Of a stretch of 64,000 nucleotides of DNA, positions 37,426 through 48,073 are shown piece after piece. Each line of letters opens with the position of its first letter. The stretch's first letter is position 1. The position numbers and the translations under genes are program-made. This stretch comes from Trichoplax sp. H2 (Eukaryota; Placozoa; Uniplacotomia; Trichoplacea). The stretch spans positions 1 to 64,000 of the forward strand of contig NOWV01000011.1 of the NCBI GenBank assembly GCA_003344405.1, in the 5' to 3' direction. The notes beneath the pieces were generated by a model. The model had not been told where the DNA came from. It saw nothing but the letters and a program-made list of their open reading frames with translations, and searched no databases.

Positions 37426-37590
37426 TAAATCAATTTTACGCTGTATAGGATTGAACGCTGTGTGTACTGTAAAATATTCAATCCAACCTCGTAATATCAA
37501 AACAGATACTTTACTGCATTCGATTCATTTCACGGTGGATAGGATTGAACGCTGCAAAGTATTCAACTCATCCTCATAATATCAAATCTA
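37426..37590. repeat. Diverged direct repeat, about 105 bp apart
   Basis: TAGGATTGAACGCTG occurs at about 37445 and 37551, each followed by a related segment (AAAATATTCAATCCAACCTCGTAATATCA versus AAGTATTCAACTCATCCTCATAATATCA, quoted in short form here). Two copies only, with an indel between them. No coding potential. Confidence 0.6.
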
Positions 37591-40500
37591 CATTGATATT
37601 GTTTCCATCCTGTACTACTACATTGTACGGCGGTAAATTGACCGCGTCAAATTGTCCGAGACCCTACTGAACAAAACCTACTCATCAGAAAATCAATCAG
37701 TCACATACCGTACTATTAAGTTAATAACACAGCCATGAAAGATTGTAGGTAATCACCAATATGGTCAATTGATATTTAATATTTCTACTATCCACAGATG
37801 ATTCACACGATTTTACTGGTTCTTGTTTCGATAGCGTACAGACTAGTCATAACGAGAGCAGGTTATAACGATCGAAGTGGACAAATCGATTATCATGCAA
37901 GCTTTCATTACCAGACTAATATTTTAATTTAAATCAATTTGAGCTATGCGGTTATTCAAGGACCCTCATCTGTAAAGAATACCTATCATGGATGGATGTG
38001 GGTGGCTAATTCAATAATTCATGATGCGATATCATGAACATACCCTATTATTATTTTTACCTTAACAATATAGAAATTATCCTTGTACTGTAAATTGGAT
38101 AGCGTTCCTCATAAATAGAAATTAAATCTTTCGCCTATAAGCATACCGTCAATCGCAACAGTTACAATGGTTACTGTAATGGACCTGCTCTTATTATCAT
38201 CCTTTCAATACAAATACTAAATTATATTATACAGAAAAAAGCATATTCAGTACATATTTTATAACTCAACACCATAATTTGATTCAATATCTAGTAAGTT
38301 TAAGGGAAGAATACTTCTAATTTTCTCCTTAATCTTCAGCTGTAGTTGTAACTAACTTTTATCATGGACCACGAGATACTTTTTTCGAATTATCTACGGT
38401 CGTAGTCGTTGTCTTTTGCTAGAGTTGCTAATATTAAACTACAACCAAACTTTTCAACTTTCTATAATACTCATAAATAAAACGTTCTACATCTCATATG
38501 GGTCTTTCGTGATATAGTCTATTACTTTAAAAAATAACTTCAACAATTAGAAATATCATCAATACCTGAGTAACAGTGTCATGTAGAATGACTAACGGTG
38601 TAATTTTATACCAGCGAATTATCTTTTCATCAAGGCATATGGAAATTGAAATTTTTCTATTTAAACATGACAATAAGTGAAATTAATTCATTTTTGATTG
38701 GTTACTATGAACAATAAATCTATCCTATAATTCAATTACTCTATTTTAAAATCTTTCTGCCGACCACGATATATTCTAGACTTATTCCTGCAGCATTCTC
38801 AACAGAGGCCAAATTACATTATCATTCACCCAATAAAATATACCTTGTATTTCTCAAAAAGATATTACAAAAATTATAATCGAATTCTACGTCATACTTT
38901 CTAATTCTGTAATCAAAAATAGACTATTATTAAATGCACAAGGAATAGTCTAAGACATTGTCAGAAAAGTTACCTTATAATTCATAACATAAGGGTTATA
39001 TCATGCACTAGTTAAAAGATATCATTTAAAAATTAGATCAATTTTATCTTTGCGGGTATAACTTAAAAAATGTTAGTACTAACTAAACTCATTAATATAT
39101 CTGCTACATGATGATCCTTAAACTTTTGTAATTTTATTTTGACGTATTGCAATTTCTGAAAAGTTGTTGGCTAAATTTGTTACATTTATTCCGTTGTACC
39201 AATATGGCTGCTTAATTACACAATCACCAATGACGACACTATGCATCCTTTTGCTAATCATTAGCAAATCAAACTGCATTTAGGTTATTAGATTAGTCAG
39301 CGCTATAATTAAAACATTATTTAAGGAGACAGCTAAAAAAATAACTACTAGAATGTTTATGGATATGAATCATTTAAAAACCCTGCATTCCTCCAATAAA
39401 AATCATAGCGATATATTCCTTTGCTTTCTGTAATAACTCTGGAGAAATTTATCAACCTTATACGATTTTACTTTTATTGAAAGCAAACCTGCCAATTTTT
39501 GATTAAGTATTCTTATCCAAGTAAGTTGGTACCGATGATTAATAAAAAGATATGATTTAAAGTTTTAAAATATACCAAGAATTCATCTCTTTCTAATCGT
39601 TTGCAGTTGTTTGTAAATATATTAAAACACATACGCTGTCTCATAAAATATTCACTACCTACAAAAATTTTAATCTAAATGCTACAGATATAAAATTCAA
39701 CAATTGCAAGATAACATCTTTATTACACATAAGTAAATCAGATATTCTATATTGTAAAGCGTGCTAAAAATCAAGAATTTAATAAGAAGGTGATTTTCCT
39801 GTATCCTTAATCATACTACTCATATCCGTATATGTAATATTTCGACTTAATCTACCAAAATGCTTCTGCCAGTAATACATTCTAATTCATATACATTATT
39901 CTTAAGGCTATATCTAATTGTAGTGTTTGTAATTCTTAACCATATCAAGCATTCGTTACCGGTAAATAGCTATGCAACTGAAGTTAAATTCTATTACTAT
40001 TTGTAACTAAACTGGAATTATAACAGAATTAAAAATGCAAACGTAAACAAGAATAGTGACTCAATATGCTATTTATAAAATGAAAAAAATATTCAGCAAT
40101 TGCTATCCTATAATTTGATTCATAGTCCTGTTTAATACGTAGCAGTAGTAATTAAAATAGGCATAAAATTGCAAAACAAAGTGTTAAAATCGAAATGAGC
40201 TAAATCGCTTTCCTACCTAAATACCAATTAACCACATTAATTATTGCAAAGATCACCTATAATGCCTAGCTGTGATTGATGCAGTAGTATCAAGTTTTAA
40301 GAAATTTATACGTACTAATCTTTAGTGTAGCTAGAGACCGTGAAACATTTTCAATTGGTACTATATGTAAAAGTAAATTAATTTAAAATTACTACTACAA
40401 GCAACAGCTATGGGAAAAGTTTTATGACCTAAAAGAAATGTTTATTTCACATATCGCAGTAGCTGAATGATAAAGAAATTTAAGTAATTTATAAGCTAGA

Positions 40501-40667
40501 CTACTAACAAAGCTTAAAAACTTCATAAATCAAGATTTGAAACAAACTTATATAGGATAATATTTGATAAATTAACCGGAAAAGATAAAATATTATCTTA
40601 TGTGCGCGTCAGCGAATACTCTAACTTGAACAACATGGAATCATACCTTATATTATCTATATTTCAG

Positions 40668-42803
40668 TTTTACGAATTAAAGACTCATTGAAACATTGCC
40701 ATCAGTTGGGCTATAAGCTAGGGGCAATATTCATTAAGATGGTACAGGTAGTTCATGCCATTTCACGATCGTGGCATTACATCTTATATCGTCTTCGTCC
40801 AAAACGTATAGTAAAATTCAAAATGGGCAAAGTTAAAAAAATTTTGGTTGTATCAAAATCCAATAAAGACTTAGGTATGAAATGTTCTATTTGTACAGCA
40901 AAGAGCGTAAAATCCATTATCCGACATACGTCTTACAGTATGTTGCTCTTACAATGCTATCCAGATTTTACGTATAGATAGTAATTTTGAATATTTTGCC
41001 TATTTAATGGATAAATTTATCTGTAATAAAAACATTGTCAGGATTGACAAGACAAGCAATGTCTCATGTTACGTCTACCAATCTTATTCCATGGAATCGA
41101 CCCACTGTTGACTTTATCAACGTAAGTATCTGATCCATCAAAAAAATAAGATAATACTACTGTATATCAATGACGCAAAGCTATCACAACCGCAAAAACT
41201 AAAAATATCATCCTTTTTTCTAATAAAGAATGTCGCAATTGTTTCTACGGTAAAAGTGGCAAACGAATATTCCAATTTAGGATTTATTAGCTATAATACA
41301 AATGAAATTGAAAAGTGGCTACATCATATCAATATTTTAACGCATATTCAAGAGCATCTACAATGTGAGAATATCATACAGTACATTTGGTCGCATAAGA
41401 CGGAATTGATCAAGTTACCCCAAGCGTTGAACGAACTTTTATGTCATCGCTTGAAATCTAAATTGTTAGTAATTCCCTTTGATAATTAATACACGTTTAT
41501 AAAATATTTACTTTGGTACTGTTTAGATTTAATGTGATGAATATTTACTTGTAGATTTCCAAAAATACATACAGTACAACAGTAATTTGATATAATCCAC
41601 ATGAATAATTGTATCAATTTACAGCTAATTTGGCTAATTGTCGCTATTAGCATTTTACTTATTTTTCTTTATAAGAAATAATTTATTATCCCATAAATAT
41701 TGATTACTTAATATCAATCAAATATAACTTGTTTGGTGCATTTTCTGACTTGACTAGGTTAATTTGCTTTGAAATTTTTGATGAATATATCAAAGTCGAC
41801 GCAGCACGAAACCTATTTCCCCTCTCTCCTAGTACATTATACTATTTAATCCAAGATCTTGCTACAGCTTTTCGACATTTGCATTCCATTGGAATTTCTT
41901 ATGGTCAAGAAATCACTGTGGGATCCTTATTATGGACTAAATCGAGCCAAGTAAATTGCTGTTTACTTTTAATCATATCTTTGTCAAGACTTATTGCATT
42001 TTATCATATATGATGCCGTAAGATAGGGGCTACTCAAATTTATTATTTTCTGATCAAGCTATAAAAATTAAGAGCAGACATACATTGATTAGTCAATTTA
42101 CTGTAGTATTAGAATTTAAAAGTGCCAGCGATTCAATTTGCCTACCTGGTCGATCGCCATTTGTTGACTAATTAAGATATTGTTATCATAATAAATCTTT
42201 AATCATCTATGGAGGATAGTAAAGTCACTATTTACTAATTTATTTTATATCTAGGGAGTTCTGGTTCCATTTTTGTATAATTTTTCAAAATCAAAATTAT
42301 GGAAATTTGCAAAAGATGAAAATGAGCTAGAAGTGAGCCGAAATAATGATATTCGTTACTTCATTGACTTTATGTCAGAACTAATCCAATCTTCTAGCAA
42401 GTATCAAAGTCATTGTACTGACAATGGGAACAAGCCATCATCATCCAATAATGATGAGAACGACTCAATCAACTCTGTAAATATGGAAAATATCCAAAGT
42501 AGCAAAGTAAGCTCCCGTTAGTTTTACAGGCTGTCCTTCAGTAACAGTTGATGTCACTAATCTATTTCAATTATTTATAGCTCTCAGCTTTTCTTCAGCA
42601 ACTTAACGCAAATAGCGGCACGTGGACGTCATTCGACGAAATTCTTGACGCTTTAGGGTACCACATTTACTGAGTTTCTTGAAAATAATTTTGATAGAGT
42701 TCTAAGCATTTAATTTATTTTATTCTATAGCTCTTTTGGTATATGTCATGAAAGCGAATCACTGATCCCACAACCAGAATCAAAGGCTGCAGTCATCCAA
42801 TAG
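40668..42803 (+). CDS. Degenerate protein kinase-like protein, 3' part, seven exons
   Basis: Exons 40668-40874, 41042-41121, 41229-41464, 41758-41950, 42255-42506, 42581-42657 and 42731-42803 join in phase and give 371 residues to a TAG stop. At least one upstream exon is missing, because 40668 follows a CAG acceptor in mid-codon. The fold is suggested by the kinase-like order of elements. A VSTVKVANEY segment may be beta3. A helix ends in LQCENIIQYIW (like HxNIIxxxxx after alpha-C). LLICFEIFDEYI may be beta5/hinge. PSTLYYLIQDLATAFRHLHS is alpha-E-like, followed by IGISYG where HRD would stand. No HRD, DFG or glycine loop is visible, so it is probably a pseudokinase. A Ser/Asn-rich insert lies around 42410-42500. 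I could not name the family; the pseudokinase-like N-terminal region of WDR81 has a similar helix, but this protein ends far too early. Confidence 0.5.
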
Positions 42804-44580
42804 GGCCTTTCCGAGCGTATCTTTTATGTCTTTAAATTACTTACAAAATATTAAATTTCAGTTTAAGAAATATTTTGATCTTCGCTAATTTTTAATAAGA
42901 AATGAATCCCTATAACTGATTAATATCGTACAGTAACATAAAATGCTTATCTAGCTAGGGCATTAGAAGAAAGTTTAAGTTTTGTCAGTTATACCATTAA
43001 CATGGAATGCTAATAAACTCAACGTAAAATATTCATTAAAACATAATGTTCGATAATAGTTTTTATGTCACAACATTCACCATGGTAGTTAACTATAAAT
43101 GGTATAAAAAATATTTGACAATTGGTTATCAAAATTTTAGACTGTTAGTTCAATTATAAAAGATCTTGTATAATATCTGTACATCTCATTATCAAACTTT
43201 AATCCTCAGTCGCAATTAAGTTTTGTAGCTAAGACGTAAAAAGAATAATCCTTCGCATTGGTAATTTTTAGCTGATAGAGTAATACTCTAATCAGTAAAC
43301 ATCTCAAATTGCTACTCATTTACAGTAATTCTTTCAAGCATCACTATTAAATAACTGGAAATTGAGAAATTTGCTCTTTTTAATTTATGATCTTTCATTG
43401 CTATAAATATGTGCAGACATATATATTACTTTACGTTAAGCTAGAAATAATTTGAATACTCTATAATGTAATTGTTTAAGAATTTATTATTAAAACTTTT
43501 TTATATCTGCATAAATTGAGATATCGATCATACAGTATATATGTATAACCATCCTTCTATTCAACAATTACTCTTTAGTATATCGCACTGTTAAGAAATT
43601 GTAAGACTATAAAATAGAAGATAGAATCATTGAATCACGATGATTACATGAATGAAAGAGTAAGTACGTCGTTCGCTCGTAGCTTGCAAACTTAATTTGA
43701 ACTTAAACATCGACAAACGACAAGAAATGCTTCCAGATATTCATTTTAGTATCGATTATAGCGTCAATGATAATTACGGTATAAAACTAAAATATTTTAA
43801 TGAGATACAAACTTAAAATTGACCAACACTACTTTAATTCTAGAACTAGCACAAATGAATGGGATCAAAATTACACTTATATTTAACTAAGGTCATAAAT
43901 CAAACACAAGTGCTTAAAATAAGTTACTTCAACTCATGGTTTCCAGTAGACGATAATTTTTAACTTAAGTTACTGTAACAGAAATCATTTCTTATGGGAC
44001 AATTGTAGCAGATCTTAGTCATGATCTAATAGAAATAGAATCTTTCATTAATTTCTTCGTTGTTTCCGCGAATTTTTTCTTGTACTTCGCCGATCTTGAT
44101 TCGATCTTGTATATAAAGTGATTAAATGCTTATATTATGATTAAAGTCAACAGTTGCTAATAGAAAGCTGTATATCGACAGAAATGGTAAGATAACTGGC
44201 TGTAAGACACATCGAAATAGTCAAATCTGACTTATTTAAATCTATGCCACAAAATCAAACTATAATACATTCAAAGCGCTTTCTGTCCCTTTTTCCCCTC
44301 AAAACTACTAAATACGTATGTACTCGCACTGTACTATTCCAACGTTTAGTAGTCTATCTTGTCCCACATGCAATGGAAAAGATAGGAATAACAGACTAAT
44401 GTGGCAAATCTTTGCACAGAAATGTCGATAAAGGCGATACATTTATTTATGCTCTACCGTTACTATAGACTGTACATCTAGTAGATATGCCTAGTAAACA
44501 TATCTTAATTATCCATAATTAATCATAGTAGCGTTTCTAAGTTGCTATGAATCCAATAATGTCATTTCGCTAATTTTGTC
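42804..44580. other. Intergenic, AT-rich; no gene seen
   Basis: Lies between two convergent genes, the kinase-like gene (+) and the Arg-rich protein gene (-), so it should hold both 3' untranslated regions. No repeats or supported open frames. Confidence 0.5.
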
Positions 44581-46133
44581 TTACCGTGAAGGCGGCGATT
44601 TTCTATTAAGAGATCTCAATCTACCATCAGTTCTTGTTCGAGACGACGGATACGATCTTAGCCCGTATCCTCCTCTATAATGATCTGTTCTTGCAGCTCT
44701 ATCTTGACAACTACTCCTAAATCGACCATTTCTATCATTTCTGCTACGATGACGTCTAGCAGCATTTACGTTAGGATCCGCGTCGATGCCTGAAATCCGT
44801 TTACGTTTGTTTTCGCTACCCTTATACCACTCTCCTGAAGGAGGTTTAACATCAGGTGATCGTAGCATTTTATCTCTTGAAACAAATCTTGAACTCTTAT
44901 TTTTTTCTTGATCTCGCGCTTTCTTGTACTGTTCTCCTATATCCTGCTCTGCATATCTTTCGCTACCTTTATACCACTCTCCCGAAGAAGGTTTCATATC
45001 AGGCGATCGTAGCAATTCATCCCTTAAAACAAATTTTGCACTTTTTTCTTGATTTTGTGCTTCTTTGTCATGTACTCCTTTATTATTTTCTGCATAGCAA
45101 TGGCGTATTGGGTATGCTTTATGAAGCATATCTGGAAGTTCTATTTCATCAATACGGCTGCCATCAAGATTTATATGATCATCTATTGAATATTCATTCA
45201 CTACTGTAAACTCTTGTCCTTTTCCTTTAATTTCTATCAACGGACTGACCTTATCTTGTGTTGCTTTAGTACTACAATTAAATCAAATAAAAAGATTCAA
45301 ATTATAATTACTGATCTCACTGGCAAAAATCAAGATGTAGCCACCGACATTCATAGTATGATAGCATACCTTTTACTTTTAATCATTCGAGTTTGAACAG
45401 AACGTTGCTTCTCTTGCGGTTGGCTTCTCATAAATAAGACATTGAAGCAGTTACGGCATAAGTGGCTACCAAAGTAACTGAGATGATATTTACTTTCAAA
45501 ATTCACCTCACTTTCATCACAATCTACCATACAAACCCCCAATGCGATCTGAAAAGCAATTTTAGCTTCATTTTCTGTCATCTGTACGCAATCAATGATA
45601 GCTCTTAAAGATTTATCGGTTATTTTACTGACTGGCGTTCCTGCATAACACAGGCGATCAACAATATCACGAAGACAATTTTTGCTACATGCTATAACTT
45701 GTTTACGTAAATTTTCCTTCAGTTTCTTCACTCTCTCGTCTTCAATTTCATTACATTGAGTTAAATTTTTACTTGAAGTAACAGTGTCGGTGATTTGCCT
45801 ACTTAGGGGTAGCTGCTCTCGGCAATTAGAAATGTTGGGATCGACATCGTCCAGTATTAGACTTGAGGTACGGCACAATGTACTAGAACGATTCGTAACT
45901 GCGACTTTAGCGTTTTCCTTGCTATCACAACTTTGGTCACTGGAGTAAGACGGTAATCTGCTTCTACGATCATGTTCGATACATAATTCAAACGGTAGAA
46001 TTTCTGATTCTCGATTACTCATTTTGGATTCCTGATAATCGTATGGACTATGAGTAGATATGATACTGTAGATTAATTCTGGCAGTTCTGATGAAGAGAT
46101 TATTCGGAAGGTCACTTTATCCGAATGAGATTG
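44581..46133 (-). CDS. Unrecognised protein with duplicated module and Arg-rich tail, at least two exons
   Basis: Exon 46133-45370 and exon 45271-44581 join in phase (Lys-Ser across the junction). Starting at the ATG at 46022 (MSNRESEILPF) gives 447 residues. The frame stays open upstream to a CTAG acceptor at 46134, so the real start may lie in an earlier exon. The N-terminal part is polar; a helical region with spaced Cys follows (VIACSKNCLRDIVDRLCYAG) and ends in HLSYFGSHLCRNCFNVLF, a pattern reminiscent of Cys-Phe segments in some transposon-derived animal proteins (tentative). The second exon carries an obvious internal duplication of about 55 residues (VLRDELLRSPDMKPSSGEWY and VSRDKMLRSPDVKPPSGEWY, each followed by KGSE). 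The last 60 residues are rich in Arg, Ser and Gly (RNDRNGRFR, RTDHYRGGYG), as in RNA-binding tails. A basic nuclear protein is plausible but not shown. Confidence 0.6.
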
Positions 46134-46962
46134 CTAGAAATTTAGATTGAATAAACCAATAAGATCAAGAGGTTATCGTCGATGAGATACAATCCCTTTC
46201 TGCGTATCTAATTTCAATATATGAGTTATTTATTAGGCCCCTAGACAGATATTTTACGTTCGCTATATTTAAAATCAGTCACATTTTGATAGCTTAAGCG
46301 CAAATATGCTCGCAGGTTACTAAAAATAAAGCTACCTTTATGACCCTTTTTGTTTGCTGGTAGCACCAAACACACGAGTTTTAAAATTTTAGTGTCTTTC
46401 TAAGGCTAAATAGACTTTTTCTGCTTTACTTAACTATCCATAAAATTTTGAAATAAGTTAGCTTATTCATAAAAGATTGTAGAATATCGACTATATAAGG
46501 AATACAACCACAGTGAAATTTACTTTGTTTAACTGCAATATAAAGATTGTAGGGTAAAACGATTCTACGAGCAAGATTTATTTTAAGTCGGCTAATCTTA
46601 GAACCATTTTTGTAAGACTGGTTGAATTCGTGTTTTGTAAAAGGATTGTCACTTCGTAAAACCTATCCTGCAAATTTACCTCTTACTAACCATGAATGGA
46701 AGTAAATAATCCATGGCTAAATATAAGTAGTATAAAAATTATTTGCAAGGTCATCTTGAATTAAATAACGGAGAATGCAACTATCAAATAAAGTACGGCA
46801 CACTTTGGGAATTTCATAGCTGTGAGATTTAACATTAAGATTTATATTGAAAATTTTTTCTTTAACGTTATCCTCTTATGGACGTCATAGGATTTTATAG
46901 AGTGAGGCTGAATGAAAGATCTCTACAAAAAATAGTTAGTCATCTAGTCCAACATGTATAAC

Positions 46963-47134
46963 CTTTTCATAGGTGCTTGGAGAGTGATTACCACTTGGTA
47001 AATTATATATCGGGCGATATTTCAAGTTGCTTTTGCTATCATGAATGGCTAATAGTAGGGTGAGAACACATTTAATCTGTCCATTTAAGCGAATATACCG
47101 TACCACTTGGTGCGCTTTAAAGCTTATTATACAG
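46963..47134 (-). CDS. Candidate upstream exon of the Arg-rich protein gene
   Basis: On the minus strand a GTGTAG acceptor-like site precedes an open frame with basic, protein-like composition (AHQVVRYIRLNG, SNLKYRPIYNLPSGNHSPS) that ends GAAAAG/GTTATA. It ends at phase 0, which fits the phase-0 start of the exon at 46133. The join is possible but unsupported by any similarity. The frame may equally be chance. Confidence 0.2.
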
Positions 47135-48073
47135 CTACACAATCTTATATACTTGCAACTTTAGGAGTTAATTAATCCTAATACTGCCTTTTCGGTGAAG
47201 ATAATGAAAATTTGAGTTTCTAACCCTACATGTTACAGAAATTTTTCTCCACAACCACGTATGCTAATCTAGTAAAATATTAGAGCGTATTCAATTTATT
47301 CCAAGTAAATGATTGTTAATGAAAGCTCGATAGTCCCAGGAAAGATCTTTATTCTGAGAGAAAATTCTAAGCGCTGAAAGACATGATATCCGATACTCTT
47401 GTGTAACATATTCGTAGACTCGGTTATATCCCCATTCCCATTATAGTAGTGATTGCTAATTTTTTTCTATGTCTGATTTTACTACCTAAAACTACTCTAC
47501 TCCGTCATTTAATTAATCATTCAAGAATAATTCTTGCGAATCAAACTGTACTTCTGTAGAATTCCTTTTAATCTTTGAAAATATCGGTTGTTAGTTACAT
47601 AACACAGCGGTAAGGTTAAAAAGTAGTTAATTCAGCCAAAGTAAAACGTAATTACTGGAAGAACATTCATTCCCAAGATCATGCAGATTGCATGCTACGA
47701 TATGCTCTGATATATTGCAGTATAAGAATATTTCTACTGCAATTTTGATATTACCGTGGCATGGATATTGCTCTATTCAATCTTACCATTGGATAATAAT
47801 CGCTTTCACTTGGTACTTTTAGAGAAGCAGTTATAAATTTATAATAATTCAATACACAGTAGCTTAATTTATTAACTGCAATATTACACAACCTTTCGTT
47901 AAGAAGTAATCTAATGATATCTGGACCAGAATAGCTTTATTGTAGGCATGGACTACTAAAAGAAGCCTTAGTAGTCCATGTTCTGGGCAATAAAATTCTA
48001 TAAGGCAGCATAACTTTTTAATTACCTAATATAGAGAATAATATTAATCTATCCAGTAGATTGGTTCATTTTT
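47135..48073. other. 3' flank of the aminopeptidase gene
   Basis: AT-rich DNA between the candidate exon at 46963-47134 and the aminopeptidase stop codon at 48074. Apart from the stem-loop at 47947-47980 I see no feature in it. Confidence 0.5.
47947..47980. other. 13-bp perfect stem-loop in the aminopeptidase 3' flank
   Basis: Arms CATGGACTACTAA and TTAGTAGTCCATG are perfectly complementary around an 8-nt loop. The element starts about 94 bp past the aminopeptidase stop codon, so it is probably within its 3' untranslated region. The sequence does not fit the histone or iron-responsive hairpin consensus. Its stem core is shared with the hairpin at 33615-33645. Confidence 0.75.

Larger units (their letters stand above)
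35595..40667. other. Gene-poor stretch with several local repeats
   Basis: About 5 kb. The first 2 kb holds a doubled 20-bp unit (CTAGATAATGAGAATAG at about 35943 and 35963), a pentamer tract at 36118-36148, the roughly 138-bp tandem repeat at 36505-36915 and a diverged direct repeat around 37426-37590. From 37.6 to 40.6 kb it is plain AT-rich DNA. Its right end may contain 5' exons of the kinase-like gene, which begins before 40668, but I could not identify them. Confidence 0.5.

Noticed and set aside
40668-42803. Assignment of the kinase-like gene to WDR81
   Set aside because: One helix resembles WDR81's N-terminal region, but there is no BEACH domain or WD repeats, and the protein stops about 150 residues later.
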